The notes: generated by a model from the sequence alone, not told the origin. Shown: positions 1 through 5,279, numbered from the stretch's first letter. The stretch is DNA of 5,972 nt from Blastocatellia bacterium (GCA_003175865.1 PSRF01000361.1:1-5972); one strand, 5' to 3'. A program made the numbers and translations.

Positions 1-1568
1 CTAATCACACCGGCGGCACTGACACCGGGAGTTGAACCTAACCGCTCGAGGAGTTGCTTCTGAAAGAGTCTTAGCCTTTCCTCTTGAGTGCTAAGTTGTA
101 CTTTCGCTTCGGGAGCGATGCCCTGTTCCATTAGACGCTTGTAGGATTGCATGAATTGTTTGTAGCGTTGTTCATCCGAGGGAGGACTCGGAAGCGATAA
201 CTCCATAGCCACTACTCTGTCGGTCTTAAATCCGGGATCGACCTGCAAAAGTCGATAGAAACTCCTCGCTAACAATCCTGCGCAGATCATTAACACGAGT
301 GTCAAGGCGGTTTGTGCAACGACCAACAAACTCCGTAGATATCGTCCCGCAAATCCACGTGCGCCGGTGCCTGTTTCTCTAAGACTTCTCTCCAGATCTC
401 TGACAGAGAATCGAAGTAAAGGGACAAGGCCAAGAATTGTCGCTACCAACAGCGAAAGAGCAAAGGTGAAGGCGACTGCTCGAGTATCCACTCCGATTTC
501 ATTCACTCGCGGCAACGCTTGTCGATTTAGGGCAAGCAGCAGTTTCACTCCCCAGAATGAAATAACAGCGCCGAGGGCGCCCGCGGTCAGAACGAGCAAT
601 AAATTCTCAGTGATGAATTGACGCGCAAGACGAAGACGGGTTGCCCCCAGCGCGGTGCGGACGGCGAAATCACGTTGCCTTGTAGTCGCCTGGGCCAACA
701 GCAAGTTTGCAACGTTCACGCAGGCGACAACCAGCAAGAATCCGACTGCCACAAGAATCATTAACAGCGGACTGCGTACGGTCCCAACGATATATTCCTG
801 CTGCGGAATAACTGTGAAATCTATTGCGTTAATGTCCTTGCCATTCTCCTGCTTTAGCTGTCTCCAGATCGTACTTACCTCAGCTCGAGCTTGCTCCACG
901 GAGACGTTCGGACGCAGGCGTGCGACAACACTCCAATTATGAGCTGACCGCGAAACGTCAGCGTGGAACTGTTCTCGAGGTATCCAAATTTCAGCGCTTT
1001 GCGGAAATCCAAGTCCCTGCGGCATCACACCAACAACGGCGAAGCTCTTCTCGTCCAATTGCAACTTTGTGCCCGATAGCTCTGGTTTAGCACCCAGCAA
1101 ACGTTGCCAAAAGCCATAGCTGACAATGGCTACTGGCGAACCTGTGGTGCTACTCTCCTCGGGAGTGAACGTACGTCCCACAATCGGCTGGACACCGAGC
1201 ACATTGAAGAAGTCGGATGACACCGCGCACGCGTACGCGCGAACCGGTTCGCTGCCGCCGTTCACTGTTGATAGAGATCCACTGTATTGCGCTATGCTCG
1301 AGAACACGTGATTACGGGTGCGCACGTCGAGAAAATTTAGTTCGGCAAACGCCATTCGCCCGCCGCGAGGGTTAATCTCACGCAGTTGCACCATTTGTTC
1401 CGCATGTGGGTAAGGCAAAGGTCGCAACAACACCCCATCGACCACGCTAAAGATCGCAGTAGAAGCTCCGATGCCGAGAGCAAGTGTCAAAATTGCTATG
1501 GCGGTGAAGCCTGGTCGTTTGCGAAGACTTCGAACGCCAACGCGAAGGTCTTTTGTTAAGGTGTCCAT
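1..1568 (-). CDS. MacB/ADOP-family ABC transporter permease, N-terminal part (C-terminus beyond left edge)
   Basis: An open minus-strand frame runs from an ATG (complement of 1566-1568) to the window edge: 522 complete codons with no stop. It starts with a short cytoplasmic segment ending in a KRPGF motif. Next comes TM1 at about residues 21-43, ending in the VLLRPLPYP motif typical of acidobacterial duplicated permeases. A MacB-type periplasmic domain covers about 55-260. A three-helix FtsX-type membrane block follows at about 268-292, 321-345 and 365-386, with the RTALGAT turn at 304-310. A further TM at about 411-433 opens the second repeat and its periplasmic domain. Family members usually have about 800-900 residues, so roughly a third is missing. 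Such proteins sit in the inner membrane; known MacB exports macrolides, peptides or lipoproteins with a separate ATPase, but ADOP substrates are mostly unknown. The start is supported by AAGGGAG six bases upstream. No partner ATPase lies beside it in this window; the one at 2991 is on the other strand and has its own permease. Confidence 0.93.
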   Translation of the reverse strand, partial: MDTLTKDLRVGVRSLRKRPGFTAIAILTLALGIGASTAIFSVVDGVLLRPLPYPHAEQMVQLREINPRGGRMAFAELNFLDVRTRNHVFSSIAQYSGSLSTVNGGSEPVRAYACAVSSDFFNVLGVQPIVGRTFTPEESSTTGSPVAIVSYGFWQRLLGAKPELSGTKLQLDEKSFAVVGVMPQGLGFPQSAEIWIPREQFHADVSRSAHNWSVVARLRPNVSVEQARAEVSTIWRQLKQENGKDINAIDFTVIPQQEYIVGTVRSPLLMILVAVGFLLVVACVNVANLLLAQATTRQRDFAVRTALGATRLRLARQFITENLLLVLTAGALGAVISFWGVKLLLALNRQALPRVNEIGVDTRAVAFTFALSLLVATILGLVPLLRFSVRDLERSLRETGTGARGFAGRYLRSLLVVAQTALTLVLMICAGLLARSFYRLLQVDPGFKTDRVVAMELSLPSPPSDEQRYKQFMQSYKRLMEQGIAPEAKVQLSTQEERLRLFQKQLLERLGSTPGVSAAGVI

Positions 1569-1574
1569 CGATCG

Positions 1575-1581
1575 CTCCCTT
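1575..1581 (-). promoter_or_regulatory. Ribosome binding site of the ADOP permease
   Basis: On the minus strand this reads AAGGGAG, six bases before the ATG at 1568. It fixes the start of the permease at the codon that gives a normal family N-terminus (MDTLTKDLRVGVRSLRKRPG). Confidence 0.75.
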
Positions 1582-1725
1582 GTCGTAATGCCGCGTTAAA
1601 GTGAAGTTCTAACCACAACGGAAAGGAATGGCTTTTCTTTTTAACACCGCGAGACACGAATTTGTGACGAAGCCTTCACAGTGTTTCGATGCCCACTAAC
1701 GGCGCCTGAGGAATCGGCGTGATCT

Positions 1726-2223
1726 GTGGCTATAATCTCTACGATGAAACCAAAGGATCCACTAGCGACATCGGGACTTCCACAGATCGGAAGAAACGAA
1801 AAGGAACAACAGTCTCACGCGAACATTGAATCCAAATATTTAATCCTTGTGGCTGACGATTCGGCAGATAGCGTTGCGATGATCAGCCTTTATCTTCAGA
1901 GTGAAGGCTATCGCGTCGTAACCGCTAGTAACGGTGAAGACGCAATTGCGGTTGCGACTCAAACCACGCCAAACCTTATTCTAATGGACATCAGTATGCC
2001 AACCCTGGATGGTCTCGCTGCCACGCGTCGTATGAAGGATAACGCAATTCTAAGAGATATACCGATAATTGCAGTTACGGCGTTTGGAACGGAAGGTTTT
2101 CAACGCGCGGCGTACGATGTTGGCGTGTCAGGTTATTTGACTAAACCCATTGAGTTGGACCGCATGGGCCATCTCATTAGACGACTGCTTTCACCAACAG
2201 GATCCGGCAACCTAAGCGCTTAA
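1726..2223 (+). CDS. Stand-alone receiver-domain response regulator (CheY/DivK-like)
   Basis: 165 residues from a GTG start. Residues 1-36 are polar and probably disordered, and a single REC domain fills about 38-156. All phosphotransfer residues are present: acidic pair D44/D45, phospho-acceptor D88 in the LILMDISMP motif, switch T118, and K140 in the LTKPI motif. There is no DNA-binding or enzymatic output domain, so it probably acts by protein-protein contact or as a phosphorelay intermediate in the cytoplasm. No kinase is in the window. The start is uncertain. The GTG at 1726 has GAGGAA (1708-1713) twelve bases upstream, which is long. The ATG at 1744 has no ribosome site but sits just behind a TATAAT, as a leaderless start would. 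Both keep the domain whole. It runs divergently from the permease on its left and is followed after 58 bp by the AhpD-like gene. Domain call is secure; partner and output are unknown. Confidence 0.93.
   Translation: MAIISTMKPKDPLATSGLPQIGRNEKEQQSHANIESKYLILVADDSADSVAMISLYLQSEGYRVVTASNGEDAIAVATQTTPNLILMDISMPTLDGLAATRRMKDNAILRDIPIIAVTAFGTEGFQRAAYDVGVSGYLTKPIELDRMGHLIRRLLSPTGSGNLSA
1731..1736 (+). promoter_or_regulatory. Possible -10 promoter element (TATAAT) at the response regulator start
   Basis: A perfect TATAAT lies in the 5' end of the response regulator frame, and no good -35 hexamer is visible 16-18 bases upstream. If used, transcription would start at about 1742-1744. That excludes the GTG at 1726 and makes the ATG at 1744 the first codon of a leaderless message. 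A chance match cannot be ruled out. Confidence 0.3.
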
Positions 2224-2265
2224 AGCCAGGAGACCTCGGATTGGGTAGACAACTTGTTGAATGAT

Positions 2266-2274
2266 GGGAAGGAG
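2266..2274 (+). promoter_or_regulatory. Ribosome binding site deciding the start of the AhpD-like gene
   Basis: GGGAAGGAG ends seven bases before the ATG at 2282. The open frame also contains ATGs at 2261 and 2264, but the Shine-Dalgarno sequence lies downstream of them. The true start is therefore 2282, giving a protein beginning MEPRIDYLKSARGAYHAM. Confidence 0.8.
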
Positions 2275-2281
2275 TACTGAA

Positions 2282-2749
2282 ATGGAACCAAGAATTGATT
2301 ACTTGAAGTCTGCGCGTGGGGCATACCACGCGATGTTGGGGATTGAACACTATCTGCAGCAATGTGGACTGGAAGAGTCGTTGCAGAATTTGATCAAGTT
2401 GCGCGTGTCGCAGATCAATGGTTGTGCATATTGCATCGACATGCACTGGAAGGACCTACGTGCAGCAGGTGAATCTGAGCAGAGACTCTACGGTTTGGAT
2501 GCATGGGAGGAATCACCGTACTACACCGATCGCGAACGCGCGGCATTAGCATGGGCTGAGGCTGTAACCCACATTCAAGATGGACACGTGCCTGATGAGG
2601 TGTTTGAGCGCGTGACGAAATTGTTTAATGAGAAAGAAATTGCGGACCTGACGCTCGCAGTAACTGCGATCAATTCCTGGAATCGACTGAGCATCTCTGC
2701 GAGAACTGTTCCTGGAACCTATCAACCTGCGAAGTCACAAGGCGCATAA
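2282..2749 (+). CDS. AhpD-like / carboxymuconolactone decarboxylase family protein
   Basis: 155 residues, all-helical, of the CMD/AhpD family. The diagnostic motif is NGCAYCIDMH, with the CxxC pair at C48 and C51 and a histidine at H55, followed by the usual WKDLRAAGES helix. The C-terminal half has the family pattern ALAWAEAVTHI and AINSWNRLSISAR. In studied AhpD proteins the CxxC cysteines and nearby histidine give thiol-dependent peroxidase or disulfide reductase activity. Single-domain members of about 150 residues like this one are mostly annotated only as alkylhydroperoxidase-like, and the substrate here is not known. The CxxC motif argues for redox chemistry rather than lactone decarboxylation. 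An extra cysteine, C28, lies in the N-terminal helix. The gene follows the response regulator by 58 bp on the same strand, probably in one transcript that ends at the terminator at 2882-2906. Cytoplasmic; no signal peptide. Confidence 0.93.
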   Translation: MEPRIDYLKSARGAYHAMLGIEHYLQQCGLEESLQNLIKLRVSQINGCAYCIDMHWKDLRAAGESEQRLYGLDAWEESPYYTDRERAALAWAEAVTHIQDGHVPDEVFERVTKLFNEKEIADLTLAVTAINSWNRLSISARTVPGTYQPAKSQGA

Positions 2750-2755
2750 AAATCA

Positions 2756-2801
2756 TCCACAGATTACGCAGATGTGTTAACTCCCCTGTGTAATCTGTGG
2801 A
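2756..2801. repeat. Imperfect hairpin repeat (TCCACAGATTACGCAG type)
   Basis: Left arm 2756-2771 and right arm 2786-2801 are inverted copies of 16 bases with one mismatch, separated by a 14-base loop. It begins seven bases after the AhpD-like stop codon. No T-run follows directly, so it is not a classical terminator. Arms of this kind (CCACAGATTACnCAG) look like a dispersed intergenic repeat seen in other bacterial genomes; that comparison is from memory. It could protect the 3' end of the upstream message. Confidence 0.75.
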
Positions 2802-2873
2802 CCCTCGCTCGTATTGTCATTTTTCTTCTTCGCGTTTACCATCCGCGCGTATTGCAGATCACGCCATTTTCTT

Positions 2874-2903
2874 TTTGGAGTGCGCTGACTCAGTCAGCGC
2901 TTT
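2874..2903 (-). repeat. Palindromic repeat family B, copy 1 (overlaps terminator)
   Basis: Thirty bases that match the reverse complement of copy 3 (2961-2990) at all but three positions, within the pattern TTTGGAGTGCG-palindrome-GCTTT. Two of the three changes are a paired C:G to T:A swap (T2886 with A2896), so the 8-bp stem is kept intact. Orientation is opposite to copies 2 and 3. Confidence 0.8.
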
Positions 2904-2906
2904 TTT
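2882..2906 (+). terminator. Rho-independent terminator after the response regulator/AhpD-like genes
   Basis: A perfect 8-bp stem (2882-2889 with 2893-2900, GCGCTGAC/GTCAGCGC) with a three-base loop is followed at once by six T residues (2901-2906). This is the best terminator in the window. It is placed to end the transcript from the two plus-strand genes upstream and to insulate the ABC exporter genes. It lies inside a copy of the palindromic repeat, so the repeat appears to have been used as a terminator. Confidence 0.85.
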
Positions 2907-2936
2907 AAAGGCGCCGACACAGTTGCCGCACTCCAA
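2907..2936 (+). repeat. Palindromic repeat family B, copy 2 (degenerate)
   Basis: Same orientation as copy 3: GGCGCCGAC at the left and CCGCACTCCAA at the right. The stem has two mismatches and so has decayed. It starts directly after the T-run of the terminator, forming a head-to-head pair with copy 1. Confidence 0.7.
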
Positions 2937-2960
2937 GCACTTAAGTTAACTTCCGATTAC

Positions 2961-2990
2961 AAAGCGCCGACGGAGTCGGCGCACTCCAAA
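2961..2990 (+). repeat. Palindromic repeat family B, copy 3, abutting the ABC ATPase start codon
   Basis: Perfect 8-bp stem GCGCCGAC (2964-2971) with GTCGGCGC (2975-2982), loop GGA, flanked by AAA and ACTCCAAA. The last base of the repeat is directly next to the ATG at 2991, so it occupies the whole position where a ribosome binding site would be. The loop and adjoining bases GGAGT (2972-2976) can instead pair with ACTCC (2983-2987), which gives a second, mutually exclusive fold. Confidence 0.8.
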
Positions 2991-4046
2991 ATGTTAGCCG
3001 GTATTCGTACACACGAACTGCGCAAGGTGTTTACATCTCCACCGCCGCTCGCCGCAGGTGGTGGATTTGGACCACGCCGTAAACCTAAAACAGACAAAAA
3101 CGGTTCTCCTGGCAAGGGCGCTCCGACTCGCGAAATTGTTGCACTGAATGGTTTGTCGCTCGAAGTACTGCCCGGTGAGATATTCGGTTTGCTTGGTCCA
3201 AACGGCGCAGGCAAATCGACTACCGTCGGCATTCTTACAACGCGTGTGCGACCGACAAATGGCCAGGCGTGGATTGGCGACTACGATGTCTGGGCGCAAC
3301 AAGTCGAAGTGAAACGACTGATCGGAGTTGTCGCGCAACGACCGAACCTTGACTTCTCACTAACAGCTCGCGAGATCCTGCTCTTTCACGGCGCTTATTT
3401 TGGTCTCGATTCACGTGCTCGAGCTGCTCGTGCAAGTGCACTGCTCGATCGGTTCAAGCTAACAGATCGTGCCGATCAGATGGTGCGTGGATTCTCAGGA
3501 GGCATGATGCAGCGCCTCTCAATTGCACGCGCAATGATGCACGATCCACAAGTGCTGTTTCTAGACGAACCAAGTGCCGGACTCGACCCACAGACACGTT
3601 TGCTGCTTTGGGAGATCATTCGTGAGTACAACCAGGGTGGTAAGACAATCCTGCTGACCACACACAACATGGAAGAAGCTGATGCGTTATGCCAGCGACT
3701 CGCTATCATCGATCACGGTCAAAACATTGCATTAGGTACTCCGGCGGAATTGAAAGCGTCCGTTCCGGGTGGTTTTCTACTGCGTGTGCGATTCAGCAAA
3801 CACTCAACTGAGCTGATCGAGCGACTTAAGACCTTGGGCGGTGTGCGAGAAGTACGATTGATTGAGCCGGAACCTGGTGACGATGAGAGTAGTGTAGATG
3901 TTTATGCAGATCGTGGGGGTTCACTTGTATCGGAGATTGCAAATCTCGCAGCGGCAAATGGAGTTGAGTTGACTGACGTGCATATTTCGGAGCCAAGTTT
4001 GGAGAATCTATTCCTCCATCACACGGGACGAAGCTTGCGAGACTGA
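2991..4046 (+). CDS. ABC-2 type exporter ATP-binding subunit (DrrA/CcmA-like)
   Basis: 351 residues with a complete nucleotide-binding domain: Walker A GPNGAGKST at 69-77, Q-loop Q116, signature FSGGMMQR at 168-175, Walker B VLFLDE at 188-193, D-loop GLD at 197-199, switch histidine H225 in TTHNMEEAD. A C-terminal domain of about 110 residues (240-351) resembles that of DrrA-type drug or polysaccharide exporters. It would hydrolyse ATP on the cytoplasmic face to drive the permease encoded 86 bp downstream. The substrate is unknown; drug, lipid or glycan are all possible. Oddities: residues 15-46 form a Pro/Gly/Lys-rich insertion (PPPLAAGGGFGPRRKPK...) between the first strand and the A-loop region, which makes the protein longer than the usual 300-330. 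There is no ordinary ribosome site before the ATG, because a palindromic repeat ends at base 2990. No other start codon exists upstream in this frame before the stop at 2886. Confidence 0.95.
   Translation: MLAGIRTHELRKVFTSPPPLAAGGGFGPRRKPKTDKNGSPGKGAPTREIVALNGLSLEVLPGEIFGLLGPNGAGKSTTVGILTTRVRPTNGQAWIGDYDVWAQQVEVKRLIGVVAQRPNLDFSLTAREILLFHGAYFGLDSRARAARASALLDRFKLTDRADQMVRGFSGGMMQRLSIARAMMHDPQVLFLDEPSAGLDPQTRLLLWEIIREYNQGGKTILLTTHNMEEADALCQRLAIIDHGQNIALGTPAELKASVPGGFLLRVRFSKHSTELIERLKTLGGVREVRLIEPEPGDDESSVDVYADRGGSLVSEIANLAAANGVELTDVHISEPSLENLFLHHTGRSLRD
3038..3065. repeat. Inverted repeat inside the coding sequence of the ATPase insertion
   Basis: TCCACCGCC (3038-3046) and GGTGGTGGA (3057-3065) are inverted copies with one mismatch and a 10-base loop. 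They encode the SPPPLAAGGG part of the insertion in the ATPase N-terminus. This fits, but does not prove, an in-frame insertion of a palindromic element. Confidence 0.5.
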
Positions 4047-4102
4047 GCGAGAAGATCCGCCGACAACACGGAAAACCCTGCGCTTGGATTTTTGGTTAGA
4101 TA

Positions 4103-4122
4103 CGACAAGCTGAAGCTTATCG
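4103..4122. repeat. Short palindrome just before the permease start
   Basis: CGACAAGCT (4103-4111) and AGCTTATCG (4114-4122) pair with a single mismatch around a two-base centre. The right arm ends ten bases before the ATG at 4133 and overlaps the only purine-rich ribosome-site candidate, GGA at 4122-4124. If it forms in RNA it could dampen translation of the permease relative to the ATPase. It may also be a member of another dispersed repeat family. Confidence 0.55.
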
Positions 4123-4132
4123 GACAATTAAG

Positions 4133-4900
4133 ATGAATTGGAAAACTTTCCTGGCACTGCTGGCGCGTGACGCTCATGTCGCACGACGCAACTTTATTCC
4201 ACTCCTGCTGCAGACCTTTCTACAACCGATGATGTTCGTCTTCATCTTCGGACGCGTGATGGTGCGGAGCGGCTACATGCCAAACGCGTACAAGAGCCTC
4301 TTGTTGCCCGGCATCATGGCGATCAGCATGATCTTCACTGGCGTTTGGGCAGTGGCAATGCCGCTTATCGGTGAATTTCAGTTCACTCACGAGATTGAAG
4401 ATCGGCTGCTGGCGCCCATCGAAAATGACTGGCTTGCTATTGAGAAGGTTTTCTTCGGAGCTGCTCAGGCGGTCGTCGCAGGTCTCGCGGTAATTCCAGC
4501 AGCGTGGTTGTTGCTACGTCCCGTTGAATTGAATCTTCAGTCGCCGTTGACCTTCGCTGGCGTCACCGTGCTAGTTGCTTTTTTGTCTGCGTGTGGTGGG
4601 CTGGCGCTTGGGTGCAGCATTAGTCAAACGCAAATCGGTTTGATGTTTAGTATGGTCCTCACGCCGATGATCTTTTTTGGATGTGCGTATTATCCTTGGA
4701 GCGCTCTTGCAAACTTTCCGATTCTGCAGAAGGTCGTTTTGATTAACCCACTCGTGTACGCGAGCGAGGGATTACGTGGAACGCTCGTGCCGCAGTTTCC
4801 ACACCTGCCGGTGATTGCAGTTCTCCTTGCGTTGTTGGTGTTCGATTCACTGCTGCTGGCACTGGGTCTGCGCCAGTTTCGCCGAAAGGCCGTGACATAA
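4133..4900 (+). CDS. ABC-2 type exporter permease subunit
   Basis: 255 residues, a normal length for an ABC-2 membrane protein. About six membrane spans are visible at roughly residues 22-42, 56-79, 105-128, 138-160, 168-187 and 225-246. The N-terminal amphipathic stretch (LALLARDAHVARRN) and the cytoplasmic loop with FTHEIEDRLLAPI after TM2 are the usual coupling regions that contact the ATPase. NPLVYASEGLRG at 205-216 is the typical family motif before the last span. It probably forms a homodimer in the inner membrane with two copies of the ATPase at 2991-4046, exporting an unknown substrate. The 86-bp gap to the ATPase gene holds a short palindrome but no terminator, so co-transcription is likely. 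The ribosome site is weak (GGA, 4122-4124). A GC-rich hairpin repeat starts eight bases after the stop codon. Confidence 0.95.
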   Translation: MNWKTFLALLARDAHVARRNFIPLLLQTFLQPMMFVFIFGRVMVRSGYMPNAYKSLLLPGIMAISMIFTGVWAVAMPLIGEFQFTHEIEDRLLAPIENDWLAIEKVFFGAAQAVVAGLAVIPAAWLLLRPVELNLQSPLTFAGVTVLVAFLSACGGLALGCSISQTQIGLMFSMVLTPMIFFGCAYYPWSALANFPILQKVVLINPLVYASEGLRGTLVPQFPHLPVIAVLLALLVFDSLLLALGLRQFRRKAVT

Positions 4901-4907
4901 AACTGTC

Positions 4908-4929
4908 GGGCGGCCCTCCGTGGCCGCCC
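4908..4929 (+). repeat. GC-rich palindromic repeat family D, copy 1
   Basis: Perfect 8-bp stem GGGCGGCC (4908-4915) with GGCCGCCC (4922-4929), loop CTCCGT. It matches the reverse complement of the copy at 4954-4977 at 20 of 22 bases. It lies just after the permease stop and could stabilise the 3' end, but there is no T-run to make it a standard terminator. Confidence 0.8.
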
Positions 4930-4953
4930 TGCTGCCGAAATGATCCTCCACTT

Positions 4954-4977
4954 GGGGCGGCCACAGAGAGCCGCCCC
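4954..4977 (-). repeat. GC-rich palindromic repeat family D, copy 2 (inverted)
   Basis: Perfect 8-bp stem GGGGCGGC (4954-4961) with GCCGCCCC (4970-4977) around an 8-base loop, followed by TACAAA. It is in opposite orientation to copy 1, 24 bases away. The two could also pair with each other into one large hairpin. The pattern GTAGGGGCGGC...GCCGCCC resembles a repeat I recall from acidobacterial and planctomycete genomes. Confidence 0.8.
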
Positions 4978-5072
4978 TACAAACTTAGGGAACGACTGTA
5001 TCTCTTGTGCGCTTGACGCTAGTTGGATTAGAGTGGATCTACCCCATTCCTCATCGCAATCAGAACCGAGTT

Positions 5073-5077
5073 AGGAG
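5073..5077 (+). promoter_or_regulatory. Ribosome binding site of the 37-residue membrane protein
   Basis: AGGAG nine bases before the ATG at 5087. This is what separates the short frame from a chance ORF. Confidence 0.65.
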
Positions 5078-5086
5078 ATTCCAGAC

Positions 5087-5200
5087 ATGCTGCAACAAGT
5101 ATTGGATTCGTTTGTGATGATGATACCTGTGTTCATCCTCCTCATCATGGTCTTCGGTGCCGGTTTTGCGATAGGTCGAATAACCAGACCAGAACGCTAG
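5087..5200 (+). CDS. Small single-span membrane protein, 37 residues, function unknown
   Basis: A short frame with ATG at 5087, AGGAG nine bases upstream and TAG at 5198-5200. The product begins with a short polar stretch (MLQQVLDS). It continues with one strongly hydrophobic segment at about residues 9-30 (a run of V, M, I, F and L, then GAGFAIG) and ends in a basic tail (RITRPER). The positive tail suggests an N-out, C-in span. A GxxxG motif (G26, G30) at the inner end could mediate helix packing. I do not recognise a family. Codon use looks ordinary, and the clean hydrophobic-then-basic layout argues for a real gene. It lies alone between the ABC exporter and a convergent TonB-type gene, over 180 bases past the permease stop and separated from it by two hairpins. 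It is therefore probably transcribed on its own, with a partial -35-like TTGACG at 5013-5018 but no clear -10. Confidence 0.6.
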   Translation: MLQQVLDSFVMMIPVFILLIMVFGAGFAIGRITRPER

Positions 5201-5232
5201 GGCCGACGACCTTTCTTTATTCAGACAATTAC

Positions 5233-5256
5233 AGAACCCCGATGTATCGGGGTTCT
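5233..5256. repeat. Strong perfect hairpin between convergent genes
   Basis: AGAACCCCGAT (5233-5243) pairs perfectly with ATCGGGGTTCT (5246-5256), leaving only two bases in the centre. It lies between the small membrane protein gene, which ends at 5200, and the TonB-type gene, which ends at 5280 on the other strand. It could act as a shared transcript end. Neither side has a proper T-run, so a dispersed palindromic repeat is an equally good reading. Confidence 0.75.
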
Positions 5257-5279
5257 CTACAAGCGCAGGTGAGCCGCTT

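Noticed and set aside
367..1311. Three plus-strand open frames of 61-95 codons
   Set aside because: They are antisense to the continuous 522-codon permease frame, have basic low-complexity products with no family resemblance, and lack ribosome sites.
1612..1640. Possible terminator or hairpin GAAAGG...CTTTTC in the divergent gap
   Set aside because: The stem is only five to six bases with a G:T pair, and it lies between two divergent starts where a terminator is not expected.
1657..1668. Near-palindrome CACGAATTTGTG as an operator between divergent genes
   Set aside because: Only 10 of 12 bases are symmetric and no regulator or second copy supports it.
2261..2281. Longer start for the AhpD-like gene at 2261 or 2264
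   Set aside because: The strong GGGAAGGAG lies inside this stretch and points to the ATG at 2282; the extra residues do not resemble the family N-terminus.
2874..2990. CRISPR-like array
   Set aside because: The three repeats are in mixed orientation, spaced by 3 and 24 bases, and are themselves palindromes; there are no regular spacers and no cas genes.
2957..3709. Minus-strand open frames of 68-114 codons opposite the ABC ATPase
   Set aside because: The plus strand has a complete ATPase with every catalytic motif; the antisense products are shadows.
5013..5041. Promoter for the small membrane protein gene (TTGACG at 5013-5018)
   Set aside because: At 17 bases spacing the -10 position reads GATCTA, matching only two of six consensus bases, so it is not reported as a feature.
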